Assembly: GCA_016178125.1 (NCBI GenBank)
Contig: JACOTV010000023.1
Coordinates: forward strand, 1-24,737
Source of the DNA: Candidatus Microgenomates bacterium
Lineage (GTDB): Bacteria; Patescibacteriota; Microgenomatia; UBA1406; GWC2-37-13
Length of the DNA: 24,737 bases
Direction of reading: 5' to 3'
Of the stretch, positions 1-8,042 are shown in pieces. Position numbers and translations under genes: made by a program. The notes beneath the pieces are model-generated. The model was not told where the DNA came from and searched no databases. It was given only the letters and a program-made list of their open reading frames with translations. Numbering within the stretch: position 1 is the first letter of the stretch; every line of letters starts with the position of its first letter.

Positions 1-2
1 TT

Positions 3-1790
3 ACGATTGCCGTCCCGGTTATCGTCCCCAATACTACCCAGAGTATTACCGACCTTACTACCGGAACAAAGCGCAATCGTGACGAAAGCGATATATTAGG
101 TGTTCTTGAAGCTTCGTTTGACCTGAGCAAACTATATACCGATGTCACCAACCTCGGAGGACAAAATAACGGGGCCGTATACCTCGTAGATCGTATCGGG
201 ACGGTAATCGCACGCAAAGCTGGCGACAAAGTTCCGATAGGGGCGGATTTTTCAAATCTGCAACCTATTGCGATGCATAAACAAGCGCTCTCTACTCCTG
301 GCGAGCAAACGGGTCAACTCGACACCAACTTTACCCAATACGAAGACCAATATAAAGTTCCGGTCATGGGATCTTTGGCGATCGTTGATGTAACGGGGTG
401 GTCGGTACTCATACAACAGCCTGTTAACGCGGCTCTTGCAGGGCTCAATCAGATTATTCAGTTTGCACTACTTATTTTCATCGTAGGCCTTTTTGTTACC
501 TTCCCGATAGCGTATGTGCTTAGCCGGAGACTTACGTCACCTCTTGCTGAACTGGTCAAGGGAACCGAAATCATCGGTCAGGGAAATTTTGATTATCAAA
601 CGCCAATTAAATCTCACGATGAGATTGCCGATCTGGCAGCAGCATTTTATCGCATGGCGCAAGAGCTGAAGCACTCAATTCAGTCACTTCAAAAAGAACG
701 TAACATTTTAGAAGAAGAGCGCAACAAACTATCCGTTATCATCGCCGGTATTCAGGACGCCGTCATCGCCGTAGATTTGACTCGACACGTTACCTTGATC
801 AATCGTGCTGCCGAGGATTTACTTGGCGTTAAGGGAGTCGATGTGTACGGGAAGCCTATTGATGAACTCCTCAATCTGCAAAACGGAACTGATCAAATCG
901 ATGTTACCGAGTATTGTCCGATAAATCCCGAAGAGCGTGATGGCGTTATATTTGCAAAAGATAATCTGAAGCTCACCAAAAGCAATGCATCAGAGCTGTA
1001 TACCAACGTAGTCACGGGCAAAATCAAAGGCGGAGCTGCAACGAATCTGGGATGCATCATTACCTTACACAACGTATCTAAAGAAATGCAGCTTGAGGAG
1101 ATGAAACTCGACTTTGTATCAATGGCCGCTCACGAGCTTCGCACGCCACTTACCGCAATCAGTGGATACTTGTCGGTTTTCATGATGGAGAACAAGGATA
1201 AATTCGATGACGAACAAAGGAGCTTTCTCAATCGAATTGGGATATCAACACAACGCCTTATATCACTGGTAGAAAATCTGTTGAATGTCACCAAAATTGA
1301 ACGACATGGAATGAATCTTGCGCGCAAACCTATCGACTGGGTGCCTCACGTTAAGGAGCTGCTCTATGATTTCCAGAATTTGGCAAGCGAGCAGAAAGTA
1401 GAGCTCCATTTTGATGAGCCAACCGAACCAATTCCCCAAATTACTATCGATCCACTCAAAATCGACGAGGTACTTTCTAATTTGGTAAATAACGCAATCA
1501 ACTACTCAAAGGCCAACGGTCATGTGACTGTTATAGTTGAACACAAAGGAAACGAAGTAATAACGAGTGTAAAAGACGACGGGCCCGGCATCCCCGAAAC
1601 CGCACTACCCCACTTATTCACTAAATTCTTCCGTGTTTCGGGGAAACTGGAGCAAGGATCAAAGGGCACGGGGCTCGGACTATACATCTCAAAAGCGATA
1701 ATCGAAATGCACAACGGACGCATATGGGTTGAGTCACAGTATGGGCAGGGATCAACATTCAGCTTTGCGTTACCTATTGATACCGCTTAA
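3..1790 (+). CDS. Membrane sensor histidine kinase (dCache-HAMP-PAS-HisKA-HATPase), 5' partial
   Basis: The frame is open from the left edge, so the true start lies outside; 595 residues are visible. In order: the end of an extracellular dCache-like sensor (about visible residues 1-140), a membrane helix (about 150-173), HAMP, a short coiled coil, a PAS domain opening with IIAGIQDAVIAVD, then the kinase core. The H-box MAAHELRTPLTAI carries the phospho-accepting histidine (codon 1131-1133). The N-box EVLSNLVNNAINYS, G1 box DDGPGIP and G2 box GTGLGLYISK are all intact, so it should be active. It probably senses an external ligand and phosphorylates a response regulator; the single-domain regulator just downstream is the obvious candidate partner, although that gene has its own promoter. 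From the PAS domain on it closely resembles the kinase at 5058-6287. Confidence 0.95.
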   Translation, partial: TIAVPVIVPNTTQSITDLTTGTKRNRDESDILGVLEASFDLSKLYTDVTNLGGQNNGAVYLVDRIGTVIARKAGDKVPIGADFSNLQPIAMHKQALSTPGEQTGQLDTNFTQYEDQYKVPVMGSLAIVDVTGWSVLIQQPVNAALAGLNQIIQFALLIFIVGLFVTFPIAYVLSRRLTSPLAELVKGTEIIGQGNFDYQTPIKSHDEIADLAAAFYRMAQELKHSIQSLQKERNILEEERNKLSVIIAGIQDAVIAVDLTRHVTLINRAAEDLLGVKGVDVYGKPIDELLNLQNGTDQIDVTEYCPINPEERDGVIFAKDNLKLTKSNASELYTNVVTGKIKGGAATNLGCIITLHNVSKEMQLEEMKLDFVSMAAHELRTPLTAISGYLSVFMMENKDKFDDEQRSFLNRIGISTQRLISLVENLLNVTKIERHGMNLARKPIDWVPHVKELLYDFQNLASEQKVELHFDEPTEPIPQITIDPLKIDEVLSNLVNNAINYSKANGHVTVIVEHKGNEVITSVKDDGPGIPETALPHLFTKFFRVSGKLEQGSKGTGLGLYISKAIIEMHNGRIWVESQYGQGSTFSFALPIDTA

Positions 1791-1804
1791 TAATTAACTA
1801 TAAT
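1777..1804 (+). promoter_or_regulatory. Promoter of the response regulator, leaderless type
   Basis: TTGATA (1777-1782), a 16-base spacer and a perfect TATAAT (1799-1804). The -10 ends 7 bases before ATG 1812, so transcription should start at the start codon. It overlaps the end of the kinase gene, so the regulator can be made independently of the kinase. Confidence 0.65.
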
Positions 1805-1811
1805 GACTCAT

Positions 1812-2186
1812 ATGGCAAATCAAATTCTTCTGGTCGAGGACGACATATTTATTCTTGAATTGTATCAACGAGAATTGGTCAAATCCGGATTCGAAGTACA
1901 AACATGCAGCGATGGGAATACCGCACTCAAACTGGTCGAAGAAAAGGACTATGATCTCGTCATGCTCGATATCATGATTCCCGAAAAAGATGGTATCGCC
2001 GTGCTTACCTCGATCAAACAAAATCCCAAAAAGAAAGACACGAAAGTTCTGATGCTTACCAATCTCGGACAAGAAGACATCATCAAAAAGACCCACGACT
2101 TGGGCGCCGCTGGATACCTCATAAAGGCTGACTATAACCCATATCAGGTTATCGAAGAGGTCAAAAAATATATCGCCAAGCCATGA
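1812..2186 (+). CDS. Single-domain response regulator (CheY-like receiver)
   Basis: A 124-residue receiver with no output domain. The acidic pair D10/D11 follows ILLVE, the phospho-acceptor is D53 in VMLDIMIPEKDG, and the switch residues are T83 (LMLTNLG) and K105 (YLIKADY). It probably relays phosphate from the adjacent kinase, or from the FIST-linked kinase, to an unseen target. An in-frame ATG lies 9 bases upstream at 1803, but it overlaps the last bases of a perfect -10 hexamer, and ANQILLVEDD at the N-terminus is normal for the family, so 1812 is preferred. No Shine-Dalgarno sequence is visible. The stop overlaps the next start as ATGA, which suggests translational coupling to the adenylyltransferase. 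Confidence 0.92.
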   Translation: MANQILLVEDDIFILELYQRELVKSGFEVQTCSDGNTALKLVEEKDYDLVMLDIMIPEKDGIAVLTSIKQNPKKKDTKVLMLTNLGQEDIIKKTHDLGAAGYLIKADYNPYQVIEEVKKYIAKP

Positions 2187-2665
2187 CCTTTCGGCGTGGA
2201 CTCTTAATTGGCCGCTTTCAACCCCTTCATTTTGGCCATATTCACCTGTTTCATGAAGCGCTTAAGAAGATCGAAACACTCACTGTTGGTGTGGGAAGTT
2301 CGCAAGACTACCAAGTTCATATAGACGAAAATCCGTTTCCTTTTTCACTCAGAAAACAGATGCTTGAATCAATGATCGAGCATGAGCATCTGGCCGCGAG
2401 AATCGACAAGATACTCCCGCTTACCGATGACCCTGACGATGATACCTGGCGCGTAGCAGTACTTAAACAAACCGGTCCCATAGATGTCGTTGTGAGTAAC
2501 AATGATTGGGTCAATGGTATATTCACGCGCGTCGGCATCCCTTCTCTCTCGGTCCCGCTCTACCGTCGTGATTTATACGAAGGCAAAAAAATACGCGAAA
2601 TTCTTAAAGATTCGCAACAATATCATGATTACCTTCCGGAGTACGTATGGCAGCTTATTAAATAA
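2183..2665 (+). CDS. Nicotinamide-nucleotide adenylyltransferase, NadM-like
   Basis: A 160-residue nucleotidyltransferase-fold protein. The N-terminal RRGLLIGRFQPLHFGHI contains the HxGH ATP-binding motif (HFGH). The C-terminal YEGKKIREIL matches the Y-x-G-x-x-IR element that replaces ISSTxxR in the archaeal-type NMN adenylyltransferase family, and the length is close to that family's usual of about 170. The expected reaction is NMN plus ATP to NAD plus pyrophosphate in the cytoplasm. It overlaps the response regulator by 4 bases and probably depends on that transcript. Its stop is three bases from the stop of the convergent topoisomerase. Another small nucleotidyltransferase activity cannot be excluded from sequence alone. 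Confidence 0.82.
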   Translation: MTFRRGLLIGRFQPLHFGHIHLFHEALKKIETLTVGVGSSQDYQVHIDENPFPFSLRKQMLESMIEHEHLAARIDKILPLTDDPDDDTWRVAVLKQTGPIDVVVSNNDWVNGIFTRVGIPSLSVPLYRRDLYEGKKIREILKDSQQYHDYLPEYVWQLIK

Positions 2666-2668
2666 CCC

Positions 2669-3784
2669 TTACGAAAGGCTCCCTTCACGGATACTGCGCA
2701 GGTCTTCTTCGAGAAAAAAATTAAGGAAACTCAGGAGCTCTTTCTCTTTTTGTTTTAGTCGCAAATCGATACCGCGGGCTTTTGCTCGTGTACGCGGCTC
2801 GATCTCGAAGAATGATTTATCTTCATAGCTATTTAATAGCCGCGGATGAATGTACGCTTTTTTCGCCATGGCCGGCGTATTGCCAAGGGTATCGGCGACG
2901 GTTTCGACGGCCTCTTTAATATCCTCTCTCGTTTCTTTGTTGCTTGCGGGAAGTTCTTGCTTTTGAAGCATGTGAAACGCCTCAAGGGTGCCCATCCAGG
3001 TACGAAAATCCTTGGCAGATATTCGGTATCCAGTTACGCGACGCAAATACTCGTTGACGTCTTCCGGGTGTACCGGACGCGCAGTCCCATCTTTTGCGAT
3101 GTACTGGAATAGCCTTGTTCCCGCTATTCCCGTCAGCTCATTGATAAATCCCGCCGTAACTTTGTCTTGTATATCACGGCTGTGTTTTTTGTTTGATTTG
3201 CCGACAAAATCAAACGTTACTCGCATCCCTCGCACTTTAACGTGCCGCTTCTCAAAAGTAGAGAGCCCGTACGTATTATTTGTTTCTGCATACAATTCAT
3301 TTCCAATGCGAATGGGTCGTTTCATCATGATATGTAGTATGAGAGCGACCGTTTTTTTCTTACTAAAAGCGGGGGCCGACAAGTGGGCAGCAACGCGACT
3401 TCGCACGCGGGGAAGAGACACAGACAAAAGAAGTACGCGGTAGAAATTCACGAGTTCCCGTGTCTGCTTCCATTTTGGGTGATACATGTACTGTTTTCGG
3501 CCTCGATCATCGATGCCCGTGACACGTAAATGACCCGACTTATCTTTATTAATCCACACTTCTTTCCACGCAGGAGGAATGGCTAGCGACTGGCAATAAT
3601 CAGCATGCTCTTCGTCTATAAGGACATCCTCGCCTCGTTCCACATACACAAATTTTTCCCCTTTTTTCAGCCGCTTCCACCCCGGTACGGTATCGCTCAA
3701 GTATTTCAATCCGGCGAGTTCAGCACAATATTCGTTGTCAAAATATATGCGCTCAAGTCCTTCGAGCCGGGTGACAATTCTCAT
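2669..3784 (-). CDS. DNA topoisomerase IB (poxvirus/bacterial type)
   Basis: A 371-residue type IB topoisomerase that relaxes supercoils through a 3'-phosphotyrosine intermediate. Residues, by family knowledge: R159 in RIGNELYAE, K196 in VGKSNKKH, R261 in SAKDFRTW and the nucleophile Y311 in KKAYIHP. The N-terminal part carries IPPAWKEVWI and the later YHPKWKQTRE, both typical of bacterial members. Length is normal and the enzyme looks complete. An in-frame GTG at 3790 could add two residues, but ATG 3784 has TAGAAT ending 6 bases upstream, so the ATG is preferred. It is divergent from the FIST gene and convergent with the adenylyltransferase. Confidence 0.93.
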   Translation of the reverse strand: MRIVTRLEGLERIYFDNEYCAELAGLKYLSDTVPGWKRLKKGEKFVYVERGEDVLIDEEHADYCQSLAIPPAWKEVWINKDKSGHLRVTGIDDRGRKQYMYHPKWKQTRELVNFYRVLLLSVSLPRVRSRVAAHLSAPAFSKKKTVALILHIMMKRPIRIGNELYAETNNTYGLSTFEKRHVKVRGMRVTFDFVGKSNKKHSRDIQDKVTAGFINELTGIAGTRLFQYIAKDGTARPVHPEDVNEYLRRVTGYRISAKDFRTWMGTLEAFHMLQKQELPASNKETREDIKEAVETVADTLGNTPAMAKKAYIHPRLLNSYEDKSFFEIEPRTRAKARGIDLRLKQKEKELLSFLNFFLEEDLRSIREGSLS

Positions 3785-3790
3785 AGACAC

Positions 3791-3796
3791 ATTCTA
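3791..3796 (-). promoter_or_regulatory. -10 element of topoisomerase IB
   Basis: TAGAAT on the minus strand ends 6 bases before ATG 3784. No good -35 is visible. It lies about 30 bases from the opposing FIST promoter, so the two may interfere. Confidence 0.4.
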
Positions 3797-3824
3797 CTCC
3801 ACCCACTCTGTCACTATTTGGTAC

Positions 3825-3853
3825 TTGCACCCTACTCATTCCAGTGGTATCGT
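3825..3853 (+). promoter_or_regulatory. Promoter of the FIST-kinase unit, leaderless type
   Basis: TTGCAC (3825-3830), a 17-base spacer ending in TGG (extended -10), then TATCGT (3848-3853). The -10 ends 7 bases before ATG 3861, predicting a transcript that begins at the start codon. Confidence 0.55.
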
Positions 3854-3860
3854 GTTTACT

Positions 3861-5051
3861 ATGATCCAATCAGGCGTAGGAATCTCAACCAATACCGATG
3901 CACCGCGTGATGCGGGACTTGAAGCTGCTAAGTTAGCTGCCGAAAAAGCGGGTGGTAAGCCCGATGTGTTTATCGTGCTTTCTTCGATTGCGATGCGTCA
4001 TCCTGAAGTGTTAAGCGGCATAGAAGAAGCGTACCCAGGCGTACCGATGGTTGGATGTAGCACTTCTGGCGAAATCACCAGCGACGGTCCAAGTAAAGAA
4101 TCCGTCGTAGCCATGGCTCTTCGATCTGACCAGATGCAGTTTACCGTGGGTATTGGGCAACCGGTTAAGGGAAACGAACGCGAAGCAGGGCGCGCGTTAG
4201 CTAACGACATAAAAAGTCGCGCGCCTCTAGAAGTGACTTCGATGATTATCTTTTCAGATGTGCTCGGCGCAAATGGAACCGAAATTTCACGCGGGGTGCT
4301 TGATGTGTTTGGTGAAAACTTCCTCATGGTGGGTGGAGCCGCGGGCGATGATCTGAATTTTAAAGATACCCATGAATATTACAATGGAAAAGTACTCTCG
4401 GGGCACACGGTTGGCGTAGGCCTTAGTGGTAAATATAAAAAAGCATTCGGGGCAAAGCACGGATGGGAATCTGTTGGAGCAACAAAGAAGGTTACCAAAG
4501 CCACAGGGACCACCGTTTATGAAATCGATGGCAAACCCGCCTTTGAAACGTACAAAGAATATTTAGGCGATAAAGCTGATGATATTAAGAAGGGCATTCT
4601 TAATCAAATAGCCCTCACCTACCCCCTCGGCATGCGCGTCGATAAGATCGACGGATATATGATCCGTGTTCCCCTTGTCTTCAACGACGACGGTTCAATA
4701 GTGTTTGGTGCAGAAGTAATCGTAGGGAGCACCGTTAACATTATGATCGGTACCCAAGAGAAGTCTATAGAAGCCGCAGTCGATGTTGCAAAAAACGTTG
4801 CCGCAGAGTTTAAAGATGGCGCACCCAAAGCGCTCTTTATTTCTGACTGTATTGCGCGCAAAAAACTGTATGGTCCCAATGTCGCAAAAGAAATAACCGA
4901 GGTCACCAATATAATTGGTCCCCAGGTACCTCTTGTAGGCTTTTATTCATACGGTCAGCACGCGCCAGTATATGGCGTTAAGGGCAATATCGATGCGTGT
5001 GACCCGGGCTTTTATGAAGAGTCTATCGTGATCTTTGCGATTGGAGAATAA
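3861..5051 (+). CDS. FIST-domain sensor protein (FIST_N + FIST_C)
   Basis: A 396-residue soluble protein. The N-terminal half has the FIST pattern: IQSGVGISTNTDA, then VFIVLSS, VPMVGCSTSGEI and MVGGAAGDD. The C-terminal half has ALFISDCIARKKLYG and VPLVGFYSYGQHAPV, typical of FIST_C. FIST proteins are predicted ligand sensors, perhaps for small molecules such as amino acids, and commonly sit beside signalling enzymes. The open frame extends upstream to 3735, but that part overlaps the topoisomerase start, has low-complexity sequence and lies ahead of the promoter. The histidine kinase starts 7 bases after the stop, so FIST probably supplies the input for that membrane-free kinase. Confidence 0.92.
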   Translation: MIQSGVGISTNTDAPRDAGLEAAKLAAEKAGGKPDVFIVLSSIAMRHPEVLSGIEEAYPGVPMVGCSTSGEITSDGPSKESVVAMALRSDQMQFTVGIGQPVKGNEREAGRALANDIKSRAPLEVTSMIIFSDVLGANGTEISRGVLDVFGENFLMVGGAAGDDLNFKDTHEYYNGKVLSGHTVGVGLSGKYKKAFGAKHGWESVGATKKVTKATGTTVYEIDGKPAFETYKEYLGDKADDIKKGILNQIALTYPLGMRVDKIDGYMIRVPLVFNDDGSIVFGAEVIVGSTVNIMIGTQEKSIEAAVDVAKNVAAEFKDGAPKALFISDCIARKKLYGPNVAKEITEVTNIIGPQVPLVGFYSYGQHAPVYGVKGNIDACDPGFYEESIVIFAIGE

Positions 5052-5057
5052 TGCGCT

Positions 5058-6287
5058 ATGAATCCACCTCCCGCTGATCCACCAAATGCCGATGAAGAAA
5101 AGGCACGCCTAGATCGTGTAACAAAAATTCTTATCGGACGCGATATTGAGCTCCAGAAGGCCTACGACAGTCTCGAACAGGCGTACAATCAAGTTGAGCA
5201 CGAAAAGCGAGATCTAACCCTCGAGCGCAACAAGTTTTCAATAGTGCTTTCTGGGATAACCGATGCAATTATTGCCGTCGATCATGACAAAAATATCGCG
5301 ACCTTTAACCAAGTTGCCGAGACATTGACCGGGCGTACCCAAGAAGAAGTGATCGGCAAACAATTTCATGATGTTATTACCCTAACAGATGGTGATGTAG
5401 TCCTCAACTCAGCATTGTTTTCTCAACAAGCCACCACGGGAAAAGGTATCGTGATGCAAAAGAAATCAGTGAAAATAACTGCGCCTGGTAAAACACCCGT
5501 ATATGCCGATGTCCTCGTGAACCAACTCGATGGACGCCCTGGTTCAAGTGTCGGATACATAGTGACCCTCCATGATGTTTCTGAACAAAAACAACTCGAG
5601 GAAATGAAACTCGACTTCGTTTCGATGGCGGCGCATGAACTGCGTACGCCGCTTACAGCAATCAGCGGATACCTCGCCGTTTTCATAGAAGAAAACAAAG
5701 CAACCTTTAATGCCGACCAACTAAGTATTTTAAACCGAGTTACCATTTCTACTAAAAGACTCCACTCGCTTGTCGAAAACTTATTGAATGTTTCAAAAAT
5801 CGAGCGCGGAGCACTTACTTTGAAAACTGAGAAGGTAAACTGGATTGAAAATCTCAAACAGACAGTTGAAGAGTTTATGATTTTTGCAAAAGAGCAGCAA
5901 GTCACCCTCGAATTCGTCGAGCCAACGGTGTCTATCCCACCCGTAAATGTCGATGTTATACGTATAAATGAAGTGCTCTCTAATCTCATTTCTAATGCTA
6001 TAACGTATACAAAAACCGGTGATACTGTTCAAATTTCTGTCGAATACAAAGATGGTCAAGTAACGACGCATATTTTGGATCATGGCCCGGGTATTCCCGC
6101 GATTGCCATCCCGCATTTGTTTACCAAATTTTTCCGCGTTTCGGGGAAACTTGAGCAGGGTTCCAAGGGCACCGGGCTCGGATTGTTTATTTCCAAAGCA
6201 ATTATTCAGATGCACAAAGGAACTATTTGGGTGGATTCAGAGGAAGGGAAAGGGTCGATATTCTCATTCTCCATTCCTATCGCTTGA
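5058..6287 (+). CDS. Soluble PAS sensor histidine kinase, partner of FIST
   Basis: 409 residues with no membrane segment. A coiled coil (about residues 15-60) leads to a PAS domain (about 60-175, FSIVLSGITDAIIAVD). HisKA follows with H193 in MAAHELRTPLTAI, then HATPase with EVLSNLISNAITYT, DHGPGIP and GTGLGLFISK. All catalytic boxes are present. The C-terminal 230 residues are very close to those of the kinase at the left edge, including FRVSGKLEQGSKGTGLGL in both, which points to duplication with a swapped input module. It is co-transcribed with FIST (6-base gap). No response regulator follows it; the single-domain regulator at 1812 could serve both kinases (inference). Confidence 0.94.
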   Translation: MNPPPADPPNADEEKARLDRVTKILIGRDIELQKAYDSLEQAYNQVEHEKRDLTLERNKFSIVLSGITDAIIAVDHDKNIATFNQVAETLTGRTQEEVIGKQFHDVITLTDGDVVLNSALFSQQATTGKGIVMQKKSVKITAPGKTPVYADVLVNQLDGRPGSSVGYIVTLHDVSEQKQLEEMKLDFVSMAAHELRTPLTAISGYLAVFIEENKATFNADQLSILNRVTISTKRLHSLVENLLNVSKIERGALTLKTEKVNWIENLKQTVEEFMIFAKEQQVTLEFVEPTVSIPPVNVDVIRINEVLSNLISNAITYTKTGDTVQISVEYKDGQVTTHILDHGPGIPAIAIPHLFTKFFRVSGKLEQGSKGTGLGLFISKAIIQMHKGTIWVDSEEGKGSIFSFSIPIA

Positions 6288-6335
6288 TGGGGCCGTTTTG
6301 AGCACAAGTGTCAGCTTCAGATAGCCTTGCCAGGT

Positions 6336-6364
6336 TTGCGCTTTTACCCCCAAAATGGTATAAT
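6336..6364 (+). promoter_or_regulatory. Promoter of the secreted CAP protein
   Basis: TTGCGC (6336-6341), exactly 17 bases, then a perfect TATAAT (6359-6364) preceded by TGG (extended -10). The start codon at 6377 is 12 bases beyond the -10, so the leader would be only a few bases. This is one of the strongest promoters in the window. Confidence 0.7.
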
Positions 6365-6376
6365 GGTAGCTTACTG

Positions 6377-7225
6377 ATGAAGCATATATTCACCAGGGTT
6401 TTTGTTCTTCTTTTGCTTGCAAGTTCACTATTTTTGCTTGCCCCCTATTCTCAGGCGCAAGACGTGGACATATCTATTTCTGCGCAGTCTAAGGGACTTA
6501 GCTTGGAGTTTCCCCTTGCGACAGTAAGTGGCGATTACACCGACAGCAATTTACTTACGACAATTAAATTTGCAGGTAGCGCGTCCCTTCATATTTCTGA
6601 AAAAACAGGGCTCACCTCCGACACCGTCACCGAATCAGTTATAACAACCACGACCCCTTCACCAGTTATTTCGCCGCGTGAACCACTGATCACGGCAACA
6701 CAAAGCGCCGTAGTCATACAAGAGCCCGTCGCAAAACTTATTTTCGACAGCCTTCCCACCCCAACCCCAACCGCAACCCCGCGACCCACCCTAGCACCAA
6801 CGCGTGTGCCCTCGCCCACAATCGTGCCCTCGGCCCCACAACCCACCGCGTCTTCGTCGATACAACTTTCTAGCGGCGGCCTCAATGCTGACAAATTATT
6901 TGATATGTCAAACGCACACCGCCAATCAATTGGGCTTCCCGCATTTCAAAAAGATGATCGCTCGTGCCAGCTTGCTGCTTCGAGGGCTCCCGAAATTAAC
7001 GGAGAAGTTGCCTCAGGAACCATGCATAGTGGCTTGCGCGCACGCAATCTTCCCTACTGGAACAGTGAGAACATCATAACCATGGGATCCGAAGAAGGAG
7101 CCTTTAATTGGTGGATTCATGACCAAATACACAAGGAAGCAATCGAAGGAAACTACACATACAGCTGTGTCGCCTGCTCAGGGAATGCATGCGCCCAAGA
7201 ATTCACCAACTTTCAAGCTAAATAA
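6377..7225 (+). CDS. Secreted CAP/SCP-domain protein with Pro/Thr-rich linker
   Basis: 282 residues. A signal peptide (KHIFTR, hydrophobic core 7-22, likely cut after SQA, residue 27) is followed by a beta-like region to about 120. A low-complexity Pro/Thr linker with PTPTPTATPRPT runs to about 160. A C-terminal CAP domain begins at LFDMSNAHRQSIGLPAF, with HSG (H217), SENI (E231) and a WWIHDQIHKEAI segment (H252), the usual positions of the CAP cavity residues. Cysteines C197, C264, C267 and C272 could form disulfides. It should be exported and perhaps wall-associated; substrate unknown. The open frame extends back to 6308, but ATG 6377 directly precedes the signal peptide and follows a strong promoter. 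Convergent with the PAS gene, 8 bases between stops. Confidence 0.85.
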   Translation: MKHIFTRVFVLLLLASSLFLLAPYSQAQDVDISISAQSKGLSLEFPLATVSGDYTDSNLLTTIKFAGSASLHISEKTGLTSDTVTESVITTTTPSPVISPREPLITATQSAVVIQEPVAKLIFDSLPTPTPTATPRPTLAPTRVPSPTIVPSAPQPTASSSIQLSSGGLNADKLFDMSNAHRQSIGLPAFQKDDRSCQLAASRAPEINGEVASGTMHSGLRARNLPYWNSENIITMGSEEGAFNWWIHDQIHKEAIEGNYTYSCVACSGNACAQEFTNFQAK

Positions 7226-7233
7226 GTAGTCTG

Positions 7234-7719
7234 TTATCTATCATCCATGGATTTTCCATGGGGAGGTCTTAGCCGCGTTATTTCGGCTTCCAGTTCACGG
7301 ATTCTTTCGCTATTTCCCTCAAGTAGTTTCGTCTGATTTTGCAAATGCTCTATCAGCTCTTTCTGTTGAGTTATATCGTGAGCCGTGGCATACAGCAGCC
7401 CACCCTTACTGGGGCTGGAACTCCAACTTAACCATTTGAACGACCCATCTTTACATAAATATCGATTCTCAAAGTGAACCGCAGCAATCCCATGCGCCAA
7501 CTTTGCGATTTCCTCCATCGTAGACGCTTTATCATACGGATGGACATAATCCAAAAACGGCTTTGTGACAAGCTCCTCTCGGGTCCAGCCCAGGGTATTT
7601 TCAAAGGCAGGGTTAACAATCTTAAAGTAACCGTCTACCGATGCAACACATAAAAGATCTAGGGAGAGATTGAACAGTTCTTTATATACTTCGTTTGAGT
7701 CGTTAAACGGTGCATCCAT
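7234..7719 (-). CDS. Stand-alone PAS-domain protein with C-terminal coiled coil
   Basis: 161 residues. One PAS/PAC unit spans about residues 12-120: LFNLSLDLLCVASVDGYF, then NPAFENTLGWTREELV, the DKAS/M segment, and the PAC motif FENRYLCKDGSFKWLSW ending in ATAHDITQQKEL. A heptad-like helix (about 120-150) follows and probably dimerises. There is no output domain, so it likely acts by binding another signalling protein, such as one of the two PAS kinases nearby, or as a sensory adaptor (inference). The start fits an extended -10 (TGG-TATAGT) 6 bases upstream. Confidence 0.85.
   Translation of the reverse strand: MDAPFNDSNEVYKELFNLSLDLLCVASVDGYFKIVNPAFENTLGWTREELVTKPFLDYVHPYDKASTMEEIAKLAHGIAAVHFENRYLCKDGSFKWLSWSSSPSKGGLLYATAHDITQQKELIEHLQNQTKLLEGNSERIRELEAEITRLRPPHGKSMDDR
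7245..7261. repeat. 7-bp inverted repeat between convergent genes
   Basis: CCATGGA and TCCATGG are separated by TTT, forming a perfect hairpin on either strand inside the last codons of the PAS gene and just beyond the CAP stop. No T-run follows on either side, so it is not a classic intrinsic terminator; it might weakly pause or protect transcript ends. Confidence 0.35.
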
Positions 7720-7725
7720 ACGTCT

Positions 7726-7734
7726 ACTATACCA
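7726..7734 (-). promoter_or_regulatory. Extended -10 of the PAS gene
   Basis: TGG-TATAGT on the minus strand ends 6 bases before ATG 7719. No clear -35, as expected for an extended -10 promoter; a leaderless transcript is predicted. Confidence 0.5.
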
Positions 7735-7794
7735 AAATAGTCAGAATCCCCTTGGCATTATAACTTCTCAAAGTTATTAGCAGCATGTTAAGTA

Positions 7795-8028
7795 TCATTC
7801 GAGCATATATCCGCCGGCCGGGGCTTCGCTTGTCTCGGCGGCGTTGTAATACATCTTATAGATCTCTCTATCGGGGGCTTCTTTAAAATCATATTCGCTG
7901 TGATCTTCTTTGTAGTCTTTAATGTGAGTTTGAATTCCGTTATACAGAATTTGTGCAGCGATTTGTTTGTTGTCATTAAAGGTATAAAAGACCTTCCCAC
8001 ACACGGCGCACTTGTACGAATAATACAT
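7795..8028 (-). CDS. Small zinc-finger-like protein, unknown function
   Basis: 77 residues. The N-terminus MYYSYKCAVCGKVFYTFND has one CxxC knuckle. About 25 residues later QTHIKDYKEDH offers two histidines spaced H-x7-H, so a CCHH-type metal site is possible. The C-terminal half is acidic and tyrosine-rich. I do not recognise a named family. A TTG two codons upstream (8034) would also fit, but the ATG is standard. The start is 6 bases past the ancestral stop of the broken nuclease gene (8035-8037), so it may once have been the second gene of that unit; it also has its own weak -10. Confidence 0.7.
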   Translation of the reverse strand: MYYSYKCAVCGKVFYTFNDNKQIAAQILYNGIQTHIKDYKEDHSEYDFKEAPDREIYKMYYNAAETSEAPAGGYMLE

Positions 8029-8033
8029 GGGCA

Positions 8034-8042
8034 ATTACAACA
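8034..8042 (-). promoter_or_regulatory. Possible extended -10 of the zinc-finger-like gene
   Basis: TGT-TGTAAT on the minus strand ends 5 bases before ATG 8028. It matches TATAAT at five of six positions with a TGN extension, but it sits within the end of the upstream nuclease frame, so chance is possible. Confidence 0.3.

Noticed and set aside
3735..3860. Upstream in-frame extension of the FIST gene by 42 codons
   Set aside because: It overlaps the divergent topoisomerase start, has no FIST similarity, and lies before a -35/-10 whose -10 ends 7 bases ahead of ATG 3861.
6308..6376. Upstream extension of the CAP gene by 23 codons
   Set aside because: It includes the promoter itself, and the signal peptide begins exactly at ATG 6377.
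7245..7261. Intrinsic terminator for the CAP and PAS genes
   Set aside because: The hairpin is perfect but no T-run follows it on either strand.
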